From: an uncultured delta proteobacterium
Lineage (GTDB): Bacteria > Desulfobacterota > Desulfobulbia > Desulfobulbales > Desulfurivibrionaceae
Reading direction: 5' to 3'
Assembly: GCA_903869265.1 (NCBI GenBank)
Contig: CAIPYE010000015.1
Coordinates: forward strand, 62,001-126,000
DNA: 64,000 nucleotides
Part shown: positions 55,305-63,965 of the stretch, piece after piece
How positions within the stretch are numbered: the first letter of the stretch is position 1
How the letters are laid out: each line of letters begins with the position of its first letter
Made by a program: the position numbers and the translations under genes
Notes under the pieces: model-generated
Told to the model about the DNA's origin: nothing
What the model saw: only the letters and a program-made list of their open reading frames with translations
Database searches by the model: none

Positions 55305-55448
55305 CTTGTAACAACTGGCCTTCGACAGGGCTCTCCTGAGCTTGCCGAAGGGCTCAGGCCGAACGAATATTGTCTTAACGTATTGATATTCCGTTCGTGC
55401 GGAGCCTGTCGAAGCACTTGTTTGAAGCAAATTCCGAGTTGTTACGAG
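55305..55448. repeat. Dispersed palindromic repeat, copy 2, with an outer inverted repeat
   Basis: The core (55319-55414) has a long arm (55319-55366, starting CCTTCGACAGGGCTCTCC) and a short arm (55391-55414, ending GCCTGTCGAAG) across a spacer of about 24 bases. It matches copy 1 near 7.8 kb, in inverted orientation; the spacers differ. Outside lie 12-base arms CTTGTAACAACT (55305-55316) and AGTTGTTACGAG (55437-55448), complementary at 11 positions. It sits between the acuB-like gene and the synthetase gene. Confidence 0.8.
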
Positions 55449-55461
55449 TTTACCAGGTCTG

Positions 55462-56127
55462 CTACCCAAAAATTTCGGGAAGTTCCGGCAGAACAAGGGC
55501 AAAGCCTGCCTCCTTGAGGGCCTGGTGTACGGCGCTGATATTGTAGGTGTTGACCCGCAGATAGATGCGTTCCGGCATAGCTTCTTCCGCCTCGGTGCGG
55601 ATGAGCCGGGTGAAACGGATGTTGTGTTCTTCGAGCACCTTGGCGATGCGGGAAAGCGGTTTGCGCTTGCCGTCATGTTCCACCACGATCATGGCGCTTC
55701 CTCGTTCGCCAAGGCCGAAAAGGCGACGGTAGGCACCCATGAGATCGCGCATGGAAAACATGCCGATGACCCGTTGCTCTTCGTCCACCACGGGCAGAGC
55801 CCCGATTTTTTCCCTGTCGAGGAGGATCAGGGCGTCATCCAGAGTGGATATGGGGTTTAGGGTGAAAAAGGCGCGGCTCATGATGGCGCTGACCGGGGTC
55901 TGGTCAAGTTCCGAAAGACAAGCCTTGATCCGTTCTTCGGAGAGCACCGAGGAAGGGGAGGCTGAGCGCAGGTCCCGGTCGGTGACAATGCCGACCAGGT
56001 GGTTTTCCCCATCTACCACCGGCAGGTGGCGGAATTTGCCGCTTTTTAGAATTTCCCGTACTGCGGGGAGCAGGGTTTCCGGGGAAACGGTCACCGGGTT
56101 TCTGGTCATGTGTTGGGTGATGAACAT
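55462..56127 (-). CDS. acuB: AcuB-like CBS-pair and ACT domain protein
   Basis: This 221-residue cytosolic protein has two CBS domains (about 7-55: MTRNPVTVSPE, HLPVVDGENHLVGIVTDRD; and 80-130: GALPVVDEEQRVIGMFSMRD) and a C-terminal ACT domain (about 140-215). Bacillus AcuB has the same layout. CBS pairs bind adenosine compounds and may sense energy state. It starts 2 bases after the acuC-like gene ends. Confidence 0.88.
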   Translation of the reverse strand: MFITQHMTRNPVTVSPETLLPAVREILKSGKFRHLPVVDGENHLVGIVTDRDLRSASPSSVLSEERIKACLSELDQTPVSAIMSRAFFTLNPISTLDDALILLDREKIGALPVVDEEQRVIGMFSMRDLMGAYRRLFGLGERGSAMIVVEHDGKRKPLSRIAKVLEEHNIRFTRLIRTEAEEAMPERIYLRVNTYNISAVHQALKEAGFALVLPELPEIFG

Positions 56128-56129
56128 GG

Positions 56130-57101
56130 TTATTCCTCTGTACTATGGTTGCTTAAGGCGGTGAGATAGGTGGCCGCGCTGTCACCCAGGCTTTCCAGAT
56201 GGTAGCCGCCCTCAAGAATGGATAACAGCTTGCCGTGGCAGAATCTTTCCGCCCAGGCAGCCAGGTATTGGCCAAACTTGCCGTAGAGTTCCGTGGAATA
56301 GGCAAGCCCGGACATGTCGTCATCGCGGTGTCCGTCAAAGCCTGCGGCGACGATGATCCGTTCCGGGGCGAAGGTTACAAGAGCCGGTTCAACCCTTTTG
56401 CTCAAGGCATTGAGCACTATCTGGTCGTCCGCCCCGGGCGGCAAGGGGATATTCAGGGTGGCCCCGCGGCCTGGGCCGGTGCCGGTCTCTTCCGCATAGC
56501 CGCTGCCTGGGAAGCTGAAGGTGGGATGCTCATGCAGGCTAAGATAAAAGACCTCCGGGTCTTCCTCAAAGGCGCTCTGGATGCCGTTGCCGTGATGGGC
56601 GTCAAAATCGATGATCAAAATCTTTTGGCGGCCATACTGCTGCTGCCAGTAGCGGGCAGCCAGCACGCAGTTGTTTAAAAAACAAAAACCCAGGGCCAGA
56701 TTGCTTTCAGCGTGATGTCCAGGCGGCCGCACCGCGCAGAAAACCAGATTTTCGTTGCCTTCCAGCAGATCGATGCCGGTGAGCCCTGCGCCCGCGGAAA
56801 GCAGGGCTGCTTCGTAGGAATCAAAGCAGAGCTGGTTGTCCGGATGGTCAAGATAGGTTTTCCCTGAAAGGGCGCATTCTTCCAGGCGGAAGAGGTAATG
56901 CTCGTCATGAAAGGTTGTCAGCCAGCGCCGTTCCGCTTTGCGGGGTTCAAACGTGGTGATCTGGTCCCTGAGCGAAGAACCATGCAGTTTTGCCAGCAAC
57001 GAGGTGAGACGGCTTGGCGCTTCCGGATGTTCACCGCCGCCGGTGTCGTGGGCAAGATACAGGGGATGGGTGACAATGGCTATTTGGCGGGAGACAGGCA
57101 C
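56130..57101 (-). CDS. acuC: AcuC-like histone deacetylase family protein
   Basis: This 323-residue zinc deacetylase has RPPGHHAESNLALGFCFLNN, DFDAHHGNG (zinc ligands) and AAGFDGHRDD. Bacillus AcuC deacetylates acetyl-CoA synthetase. A polyamine or acetoin-linked deacetylase is another possibility. A GTG start follows AAGGA. It is the first gene of the acuC-acuB-repeat-synthetase-CoA-transferase series. Confidence 0.88.
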   Translation of the reverse strand: MPVSRQIAIVTHPLYLAHDTGGGEHPEAPSRLTSLLAKLHGSSLRDQITTFEPRKAERRWLTTFHDEHYLFRLEECALSGKTYLDHPDNQLCFDSYEAALLSAGAGLTGIDLLEGNENLVFCAVRPPGHHAESNLALGFCFLNNCVLAARYWQQQYGRQKILIIDFDAHHGNGIQSAFEEDPEVFYLSLHEHPTFSFPGSGYAEETGTGPGRGATLNIPLPPGADDQIVLNALSKRVEPALVTFAPERIIVAAGFDGHRDDDMSGLAYSTELYGKFGQYLAAWAERFCHGKLLSILEGGYHLESLGDSAATYLTALSNHSTEE

Positions 57102-57316
57102 CGGGCATCCTTATCAGGGAGAAGATTGCAGAGTATCCGTTAGACTTCTGTCTAGGTATTGTTACCTAATTATTTGAAAATCGCACGGGGAAAATGATAC
57201 AGTGAGCTTGGCAGGGTGATTCTTGCCAAAATACGACAAAGCATTGTATGGATGGGATTGCTGGGATATACTTTATTTTTGCGTCACCCACTATATTATC
57301 ACCGGACCATAACGCC

Positions 57317-58486
57317 ATGCGCCATGCGACCACTCCCCATTTGCTTGCCTTGAAAGACCAGCTGGAAGCCCTTGAGGCAGAGCGTTTGTCGCCGCTTGCC
57401 AGCTTAAGCAGGGAGGGAGTCAGGCGGCGGCTTGAGGACGGGCATGACGAGGATCACCGTCAGTCTTTTGCCGTGGATGGCGACAGGATACTGCATTCGC
57501 GGGCCTATACGCGGTACATCGATAAAACCCAGGTGTTTTACATGGTCAAGAACGACCATATCACCCATCGGGTTTTGCATGTGCAGTTGGTCTCAAAGAT
57601 CGCCCGGACCATCGGGCGCTATCTGCGCTTGAACGAGGATCTCATCGAGGCCATCGCCCTGGGCCATGATATCGGGCATCCGCCCTTTGGCCACGACGGG
57701 GAGAAGGTTCTGGACGCACTCTGTCGCGGGTATGGGCTGCCCTCGTTTCAGCATAACCTGCAAAGTGTCCGGTTTCTGGAAGGCATCGAACGGCAGGGGA
57801 GGGGTTGGAATCTGACCCTGCAAACCCTGGATGGCATCATGTGCCATGACGGGGAGATCCACAATCGCAGCCTCGCGCCCCTGGGCGGCAAGACCTTTGC
57901 CGACTTTGACCGTGAGACTCAGGCCAAGGGGGTTGACCATCGTCTGGAGCTGGTTCCCATGACCATGGAGGGTTGCGTTGTCCGTTTTGCCGACACCATT
58001 GCCTATATCGGCAGGGACATTGAAGATGCCATTGAGCTGAAGCTCATCGGTCGGGATGATATCCCTGCTCGCTGCCAGGAGCTGTTTGGCAGAACCAATG
58101 GCAGCATGGTGTACCGCCTGGTAACGGACCTGATTGCCAACGGCTTGGAAGATGGGGGTATCGCCTTCAGCGAGGAGGTCTCAGCGGGACTGAAAGAGCT
58201 GAAGGCGTTCAACTACGAACGAATTTATCTGAACCCGGCCATCAAGCAGGGGCTCGCCAAGATCACCGATTGTTACCGGGTGCTGTTCGCCTCCTGCCTT
58301 GACCAGTTCGCCAAACAGGAGCGTCAGGCGGAAATGTATGCGAATTTTTTAAATGAACAAGGGCAGGAGTATGTCACGGGCCAGCAACCGGCTGAAATGG
58401 CCCGTAATTTTATTGCCGGGATGACCGATGCGTATTTTCTGCGACAGGCAAGGCTATTGGGCTGCGAGACCCCGCAAAAGATATGA
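57317..58486 (+). CDS. Deoxyguanosinetriphosphate triphosphohydrolase-like protein
   Basis: This 389-residue HD-domain enzyme likely hydrolyses dNTPs to nucleosides and triphosphate. Metal motifs are HRVLHVQLVSKIARTI and ALGHDIGHPPFGHDGE. Other family parts are LTLQTLDGIMCHDGEI and FADTIAYIGRDIEDAI. The ATG at 57317 is chosen over one at 57248; neither has a clear site. It overlaps the ClC gene by 4 bases. Confidence 0.9.
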   Translation: MRHATTPHLLALKDQLEALEAERLSPLASLSREGVRRRLEDGHDEDHRQSFAVDGDRILHSRAYTRYIDKTQVFYMVKNDHITHRVLHVQLVSKIARTIGRYLRLNEDLIEAIALGHDIGHPPFGHDGEKVLDALCRGYGLPSFQHNLQSVRFLEGIERQGRGWNLTLQTLDGIMCHDGEIHNRSLAPLGGKTFADFDRETQAKGVDHRLELVPMTMEGCVVRFADTIAYIGRDIEDAIELKLIGRDDIPARCQELFGRTNGSMVYRLVTDLIANGLEDGGIAFSEEVSAGLKELKAFNYERIYLNPAIKQGLAKITDCYRVLFASCLDQFAKQERQAEMYANFLNEQGQEYVTGQQPAEMARNFIAGMTDAYFLRQARLLGCETPQKI

Positions 58487-60270
58487 AGACAAAGATCAGA
58501 AGAATCCTGCCAGGCGAGAATTTCCGGGTGACCGCCATTGCCGCCTGTATCGGGTTGATGGCCGGAGCGACCAATATCCTCTTTCGTACCACCGTCTCTC
58601 TGGTTCATGATACTATCTTTGTCGGCGGCTCTGCGCTGCTCGGTCTGGAAAAAGGAGGATTGCACCTTCTGCTCCTGCCCCTGATCCCCATTTGCGGCAT
58701 GGTGCTGCTCATCCCCCTTTCCCTGCTTTTTCCCGGCGAGATCAACGGCTACGGCTTCCCGAAATTTTTACGCCAGGTCAATCTGGAAGGCGGTATCGTC
58801 CGGTTTCGGACCATCATCCTCAAGATCCTTTCCTGCGCCCTGACCATCGGCACCGGCGGCTCTGCCGGGGTAGAAGGGCCCATTGCCCAGGTGGGCGGGG
58901 CTGTGGGCTCGCAGGTCGGACAGTTTTTCCGGGTTTCCGGCAGCAGGATGAAGATTTTCATCGCCGCCGGGTGCGCCGGCGGGGTGGCGGCCATGTTCAA
59001 CGCCCCCATTGCCGGGGTCTTTTTTGCCGCCGAGATCGTCCTGCTGGGCACCTATGAAATCGGGTCCTTTGCCGCCCTGGTCATCTCCTCGGCCATGGCC
59101 ACCGTTGTCTCCCGCGGCTACTATGGCGTTTCTCCGGCCTTTCCTATCCCAGCCTATGAGATTGTCAATTCCTTCGTCGAGATTCCGCTCTATTCGCTGA
59201 TGGGCGTGCTCGTGGGCTTGATCGCAGTGCTGCATATCGACGTATTTTATAAAATCCGGGACCGCTTTGGTGCCTTCGGCTTGCATACGCAACTCAAGCC
59301 CCTGCTTGGCGCCCTGGTTCTTGGCGTGCTGGCCATGGGTTTCCCTCAGATCATGGGGGACGGCTATCATTATCTGGGAGAGGTGCTGGCCGGGCGCGGC
59401 GTGCTCTGGGTGATGGCAGCGCTGGTTTTTCTCAAGATAGCGGCAACCGCCCTGACTCTTGGCTCCGGCGGAGCGGGCGGGGTGTTTGCCCCGGCCCTTT
59501 TCATCGGCGCCGTGACCGGTGGGGCATTCGGCGACCTGGCCCATACCCTGTTGCCCAGGTATACCGCCAATTCAAGCGCCTATGCCGCAGTGGGCATCGG
59601 CGCCTTTCTTGCTGCTTCCACCCATGCGCCGCTTACTGCCATCTTTCTTCTTTTTGAGATGACCGGAAACTATCGCATTATCATCCCCATCATGCTTTCA
59701 AGCATCATCGGCACGGTGGTGGCTGCCCATTTGAATCCGGATTCCATCGACACCGTGGATTTCAGCCGGGACGGCATTGACCTCCATGAAGGTCGGGAAA
59801 TTTCGGTGATGAAGTCCATCAAGGTCGGCAGGGTTATCAGCGAGGATGTGGATTTTATCAGCGAGCAGGCCAATGTGGACCAGTTGCTGACCATCTTCAG
59901 CATGGCCAGGGACAGCTTTTATTTCCCGGTGGTGGATGAAAGCGGCAGGATGACCGGGATTGTCTCGCTGCAGGACGTAAAAAGCATCCTCCACGACGAG
60001 GAACTCCGACTTTCTGCCCGGGTTGGCAACATCTGCACCCGCAAGGTTGTGGTGCTCACCCCGGAAGACAACCTCTACACTGCCATGGCCCTTTTCGATG
60101 CCAAAGGTCTGGAGCAGATTCCGGTGGTGGAGGACACCAACGATCGTTGGGTGGTGGGAATGCTCAAACGCGGAGATGCCATCGCCGCATACAACAAGGA
60201 GGTGATCAGGCGGGGGATCTGCGAGAGGAGCGAAGGCGCCCCATTTTGCTCTATTTCCGGGGAGCAGTGA
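58483..60270 (+). CDS. clcA: ClC-type chloride channel/antiporter with CBS pair
   Basis: This 595-residue membrane protein has the ClC fold. Ion-path motifs are GTGGSAGVEGPI (gating Glu kept, the usual Arg is Val), GVFAPALFIGA and the selectivity parts around them. Two C-terminal CBS domains (about 445-585) could bind adenine nucleotides and control the channel. It may exchange chloride and protons. Confidence 0.92.
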   Translation: MKTKIRRILPGENFRVTAIAACIGLMAGATNILFRTTVSLVHDTIFVGGSALLGLEKGGLHLLLLPLIPICGMVLLIPLSLLFPGEINGYGFPKFLRQVNLEGGIVRFRTIILKILSCALTIGTGGSAGVEGPIAQVGGAVGSQVGQFFRVSGSRMKIFIAAGCAGGVAAMFNAPIAGVFFAAEIVLLGTYEIGSFAALVISSAMATVVSRGYYGVSPAFPIPAYEIVNSFVEIPLYSLMGVLVGLIAVLHIDVFYKIRDRFGAFGLHTQLKPLLGALVLGVLAMGFPQIMGDGYHYLGEVLAGRGVLWVMAALVFLKIAATALTLGSGGAGGVFAPALFIGAVTGGAFGDLAHTLLPRYTANSSAYAAVGIGAFLAASTHAPLTAIFLLFEMTGNYRIIIPIMLSSIIGTVVAAHLNPDSIDTVDFSRDGIDLHEGREISVMKSIKVGRVISEDVDFISEQANVDQLLTIFSMARDSFYFPVVDESGRMTGIVSLQDVKSILHDEELRLSARVGNICTRKVVVLTPEDNLYTAMALFDAKGLEQIPVVEDTNDRWVVGMLKRGDAIAAYNKEVIRRGICERSEGAPFCSISGEQ

Positions 60271-60297
60271 TGTCTGGTGATGCGTTTTTTTTTAGGT

Positions 60298-60325
60298 TTG
60301 ACTTTCGGGAGACTTAAACTATAAG
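60298..60325 (+). promoter_or_regulatory. Promoter candidate of the kinase/receiver pair
   Basis: TTGACT (60298-60303) and TATAAG (60320-60325) with 16-base spacing lie 75 bases before the kinase start. Confidence 0.5.
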
Positions 60326-60399
60326 AGAAGTCTTCATCCTCTTACTTTATCCAAAGAGGGAAGGCCGTTCTCGGTGTTTGTCACAGGAGGGAGGTGCCC

Positions 60400-62463
60400 G
60401 TGCCAAAAAAAATCCTGGTGGTGGACAATCATCCCCTTATCCTCGAGCTTATCTCCAGCTTCCTGGAAAAAGAGGGGCATGAAGTGCGCGTTGCTCAGGA
60501 TGGCCTTTCGGCCCTTGATGTCCTTGAGGGATTTGTCCCGGATATCATGTTTGTCGACTTGGTCATGCCCAATATCAGCGGGGACAAGCTCTGCCGCATT
60601 GTCCGCAGCATGCCCCACCTGCACGGGGTGTTTATTGTAATCCTTTCCGCCATTGTCAGCGAAGGCGAAAATGATTTTCTTTCCTACGGCGCCGACGCCT
60701 GCATTGCCAAAGGCTCATTCAAGAATATCTTTCTCCATGTCCAAGAGCTTATCGCGGATTCCGACAAACGGGGAGCACGCGGGTGGCAGCCTCGTACCCT
60801 CGGGCTCGAAGGTATCTGTCAGCGTGAAATCACCAAAGAGTTGTTGCACTCGCAAAGGCATCTTGAGCTGGTGCTTGACCATATGTCCGAAGGGGTGGTC
60901 CGTTTTACCCGCGAGCAGAAGATTATTTATGTGAATGCCAGCGCCATCGCCTTGTTCGGCCAGCCTGAGGAGAAACTTCTTGGCGCGGGTTTTTTCGGCC
61001 TCTTTGAGGAACCGTACGCCTCGGCGCTGCGTCCTCTTGCCGAAGCGGTCAGCCAGCACCCCGTGCATGTTGGGGAGGATGAGGGGATTTTTCTTGGCGA
61101 GAAGCGATTGCTGCTCAATTTTTTGTCCATTCCTGAAGACGAAAGCGGCACGATCCTTGCCCTGGTTTGCGATATCACCAAGCGCAAGGAGGATGAGCTT
61201 CGAGAGCGCGAGTATGGCGAGCATCTCTCCAAGCTGGTCGAGGAGCGAACCATTAGCCTGACCCAGGCAAACCGGCAGCTGCACAAGGAGATTGCCGAAC
61301 GGGCCAAGATTGAAAAGAGTCTGGCCAGGGCGCACCGACGTCTGCTCACCGTGCTCGACAGCCTTGACGCGATTATTTATGTGGTCAACATGGCCAACTA
61401 TGAGCTTCTCTTTATGAACCGTCATGCCCGGGAGGTTTTTGGGGAAGGCATCGGCCGGAAATGCTGGACAGTCATGCAGTGCGGGCAGGAGGGTCCTTGT
61501 GCTTTTTGCACCAACGATGCGGTGAGGGAGCTCAACAGCGTCAAGCGAGGCCAGGGCAGCGTGTATGTCTGGGAAAATCATAACACGGTGAACGGGTGTT
61601 GGTATGAGCACCATGAGCGGTCCATCAAATGGATGGGAGAAGTTCGGGCCAAGCTCAGCATCGCCACGGACATCACCGAGCGGAAAAATGACGAGGCCCG
61701 CGAGCGGGAAGCGCGGGAGTTTCTGGAGCAGCGGGTCAATGAGCGCACCGTGGAATTGGAAAAGATCCACCGGCAGTTGCTGCATGCCGGGAAATTGAGC
61801 GCGGTCGGCAAGCTGGCCGCCTCCATTGCCCATGAATTCAACAATCCGATCTGCGGCATCCGCAATGTGTTGGATGGGCTGAAGCGGCGGGCCATTTTCG
61901 GGGGAGAGGATCTCCAGATGGTCGAGCTTGCCATTCGGGAGTGCGAGCGCATTGCCAGGCTTACCAAGGATCTGCAAAGTTTTAATCGTCCGACCACAGG
62001 AAAAGAAACGCAGGTTGACGTGCATGTTGCCCTGGAAGATATTCTGCTGCTTTGCCGAAAGAATCTGAAGAACAAAAATATCTCCCTGGTCAAAGAATTC
62101 GCTCCCTCATTGCCAGTGATCCAAGCGGTGGAGGATCAGCTCAAACAGGTTTTTCTCAATCTTCTCACCAACGCCGAGGAGGCGATCACTGCGGAGACCG
62201 GCGTGATAAGCATAAGGACGGAGTTGAGGCAGGGCTATGTCGCGGTGCAGTTTCAGGACAACGGCCAGGGGATTGTTCCGGAAAATAAGGAACGAATTTT
62301 TGAGCCCTTTTTCTCCACAAAGTCAGCGGCCAAGGGCACGGGTCTTGGCTTGGCGGTAAGCTACGGCATCGTGACCAGGCATGGCGGCACAATCGAGGTG
62401 GAGAGCACCCCCGGCATCGGCTCTACCGTTACGGTTCTTTTGCCGGTGGAGGGGCGGGTATGA
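60400..62463 (+). CDS. Receiver-PAS-PAS sensor histidine kinase
   Basis: This soluble 687-residue kinase begins with a receiver (about 1-120, acceptor in IMFVDLVMPN). Next come two PAS domains (about 148-260 and 310-420, the second holding CWTVMQCGQEGPCAFC), a HisKA domain with H478 in IAHEFNNP and an ATPase with NLLTNAEEAI and GTGLGLAVSYG. A GTG start at 60400 has AGGAGG 9 bases before it. Cysteines in the second PAS may bind metal or sense redox. It overlaps the receiver gene downstream. Confidence 0.88.
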   Translation: MPKKILVVDNHPLILELISSFLEKEGHEVRVAQDGLSALDVLEGFVPDIMFVDLVMPNISGDKLCRIVRSMPHLHGVFIVILSAIVSEGENDFLSYGADACIAKGSFKNIFLHVQELIADSDKRGARGWQPRTLGLEGICQREITKELLHSQRHLELVLDHMSEGVVRFTREQKIIYVNASAIALFGQPEEKLLGAGFFGLFEEPYASALRPLAEAVSQHPVHVGEDEGIFLGEKRLLLNFLSIPEDESGTILALVCDITKRKEDELREREYGEHLSKLVEERTISLTQANRQLHKEIAERAKIEKSLARAHRRLLTVLDSLDAIIYVVNMANYELLFMNRHAREVFGEGIGRKCWTVMQCGQEGPCAFCTNDAVRELNSVKRGQGSVYVWENHNTVNGCWYEHHERSIKWMGEVRAKLSIATDITERKNDEAREREAREFLEQRVNERTVELEKIHRQLLHAGKLSAVGKLAASIAHEFNNPICGIRNVLDGLKRRAIFGGEDLQMVELAIRECERIARLTKDLQSFNRPTTGKETQVDVHVALEDILLLCRKNLKNKNISLVKEFAPSLPVIQAVEDQLKQVFLNLLTNAEEAITAETGVISIRTELRQGYVAVQFQDNGQGIVPENKERIFEPFFSTKSAAKGTGLGLAVSYGIVTRHGGTIEVESTPGIGSTVTVLLPVEGRV

Positions 62464-63071
62464 TGGCAGAAGCGGGCCGGTGGCGCAAAAGCATCCTTGT
62501 GGTCGACGATGAAGAGATCATCCGCCGCACCCTGCTCCGGGATATCGAGGAAATGGGGTATGGCGCCACCGCTGTTGGCGATGGGGAAACAGCGCTTGCC
62601 GTCTTGCAGGAGCATTATTACGATCTGGTGTTGACGGATCTGCGCATGGAGGGGATTTCGGGGTTGGAAGTGCTGAAGGGGGCAAAGGCGAGGAGCCCGG
62701 AAATCGGGGTGATCATCCTCACGGGGTTTGGCGACATCTCTTCCGCCATCGAGGCCTTGCGCAGCGGCGCCGATGATTATCTGCTCAAACCCTATGTCTA
62801 TGAAGATCTGGCCTTGCGTCTTGGGAATTGTCTTGAAAAGCAGGAGATGAAAAAACGGCTGAAGGTCTATGAAGATATTCTCTCCATCTGTTCGGTCTGC
62901 AAAAAAATCAGAAACGACACAGGGCAAGAGCCTGGCAGCGGGGATTGGGTGAGTATTGATGAATATATGCGCAGAGCGGCAGGGTTGCGCATGTCGCATG
63001 GCTATTGTCCGGTCTGCTATGAGAAATTCATGCGGGACATGGAAACGTTCACCCCTGTTTGTAAGGAGTAG
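62460..63071 (+). CDS. Response regulator with C-terminal cysteine domain
   Basis: This 203-residue protein has a receiver (about 10-125, acceptor D60 in LVLTDLRMEG) and a helical linker. It ends in a cysteine domain: ICSVCKKIRNDTG, then DWVSIDEYMRR and SHGYCPVCYEK. The same CxxCKKIR...SHGxCPxC unit ends many PAS kinases and receivers in this phylum; its function is unknown. It overlaps the upstream kinase by 4 bases, so they are a pair. Confidence 0.88.
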   Translation: MMAEAGRWRKSILVVDDEEIIRRTLLRDIEEMGYGATAVGDGETALAVLQEHYYDLVLTDLRMEGISGLEVLKGAKARSPEIGVIILTGFGDISSAIEALRSGADDYLLKPYVYEDLALRLGNCLEKQEMKKRLKVYEDILSICSVCKKIRNDTGQEPGSGDWVSIDEYMRRAAGLRMSHGYCPVCYEKFMRDMETFTPVCKE

Positions 63072-63167
63072 ACCGCACGAACCCAGTATTTTTTCCGTAT
63101 TGTATGTTGTGCCTGTTACATGATAGGGTTGGTTCCTTTACCATCTTCATGCGGCAGGAAAAACTCA

Positions 63168-63392
63168 ATGATTGTCAAGAAGAACATCCTGGCCCCGCTA
63201 TGCAAAAAAGCTTACGCCTGCCGCGAGGCGCATACCTATTGCCGACCGGCTTTTCCCATTGATGGGGATTATTTTTATTTCGTTAGCCTGGATCAGGTGG
63301 ATAGAGATTGTCCCTACATGAAAGAATACGGCAGTCTGCACACCTGTGATTGTCCGGTCCGCCTGGAAATTTATCAGCGTTATAAAATCTGA
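63168..63392 (+). CDS. Small cysteine-rich protein, unknown
   Basis: This 74-residue protein has an AGGAA upstream of its ATG. It carries six cysteines: three in the front half (LCKKAYACREAHTYC), one in RDCPY, and a CDC near the end. There is no signal peptide, so metal binding in the cytosol is plausible. I do not recognise it. The gap to the preceding receiver gene is about 96 bases. Confidence 0.6.
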   Translation: MIVKKNILAPLCKKAYACREAHTYCRPAFPIDGDYFYFVSLDQVDRDCPYMKEYGSLHTCDCPVRLEIYQRYKI

Positions 63393-63965
63393 ACGCCTTC
63401 CCCGTCGAATCCTGCTTTGTTTCCTCGTGAACGCAACTAAAAATTTCCTGTAATCCTCGCGGGGTGGGGAGTTGCGCGCTTATGGATCCTTTCTGTGGTC
63501 CAGGCAGCAACAGACATCCTCCTGCCAGTGTTCGATCTGCTCCCGGTAAGGTTCCACTGGAGATTCTTGTCCGCACGCCGTGCAGAGCACTTTGGCGTTG
63601 TGTCAGCGCCCGGAAAGGATCGCTTCGCCCCCGCAGAAGAGGCAGGCAAGATGAAATTCAGGGCAATTGGCGGCGGCGCTGTTCGATCGGTTGGTTGGAG
63701 GCATGGCTTTCGTGTGGCCGGTTTTTTGTGGGGGTGCAGGCATGATGATGGAATATGGAACTTTCTCGACGGATCGTCAACCCCCAAAGTCTGCCAAATG
63801 GTTTTTCCACGAGGTTCAGGGGAGGGATGTTCTTCACTTGCCCTGGCTTTGAAGAAAAAAATCGATTTGCAAGGTGGCGGGGAGCGTGCTAGGTTGGCGT
63901 GATCATTTTAGGGAAGAGATTCCCGCAGCCTCCGACCCCAACATTTTTTGGAATATTTTTTTGCC
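63393..63965. other. Gene-poor stretch near the window end
   Basis: No long intact gene fits this span. It holds the UGA-interrupted zinc-ribbon frame on the minus strand (63480-63704) and a candidate promoter (TTGCAA 63867-63872, TAGGTT 63890-63895, 17-base spacing) for the gene starting at 63966. Other frames look like chance. Confidence 0.5.
63480..63704 (-). pseudogene. Zinc-ribbon reading frame interrupted by in-frame UGA
   Basis: From ATG 63704 the frame gives 33 codons ending in ACLFCGGEAILSGR, then UGA (63603-63605), then 40 more codons in the same frame (HNAKVLCTACGQESPVEPY...) to UAA at 63480. Two CxxC knuckles, one before and one after the UGA, fit one zinc ribbon. The UGA could be a mutation, a sequencing error or, less likely, selenocysteine. 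No clear ribosome site. Confidence 0.45.

Noticed and set aside
60715-62025. 436-codon antisense frame opposite the receiver-PAS kinase
   Set aside because: Shadow frame; the sense strand has intact kinase domains and overlaps tightly with the next gene.
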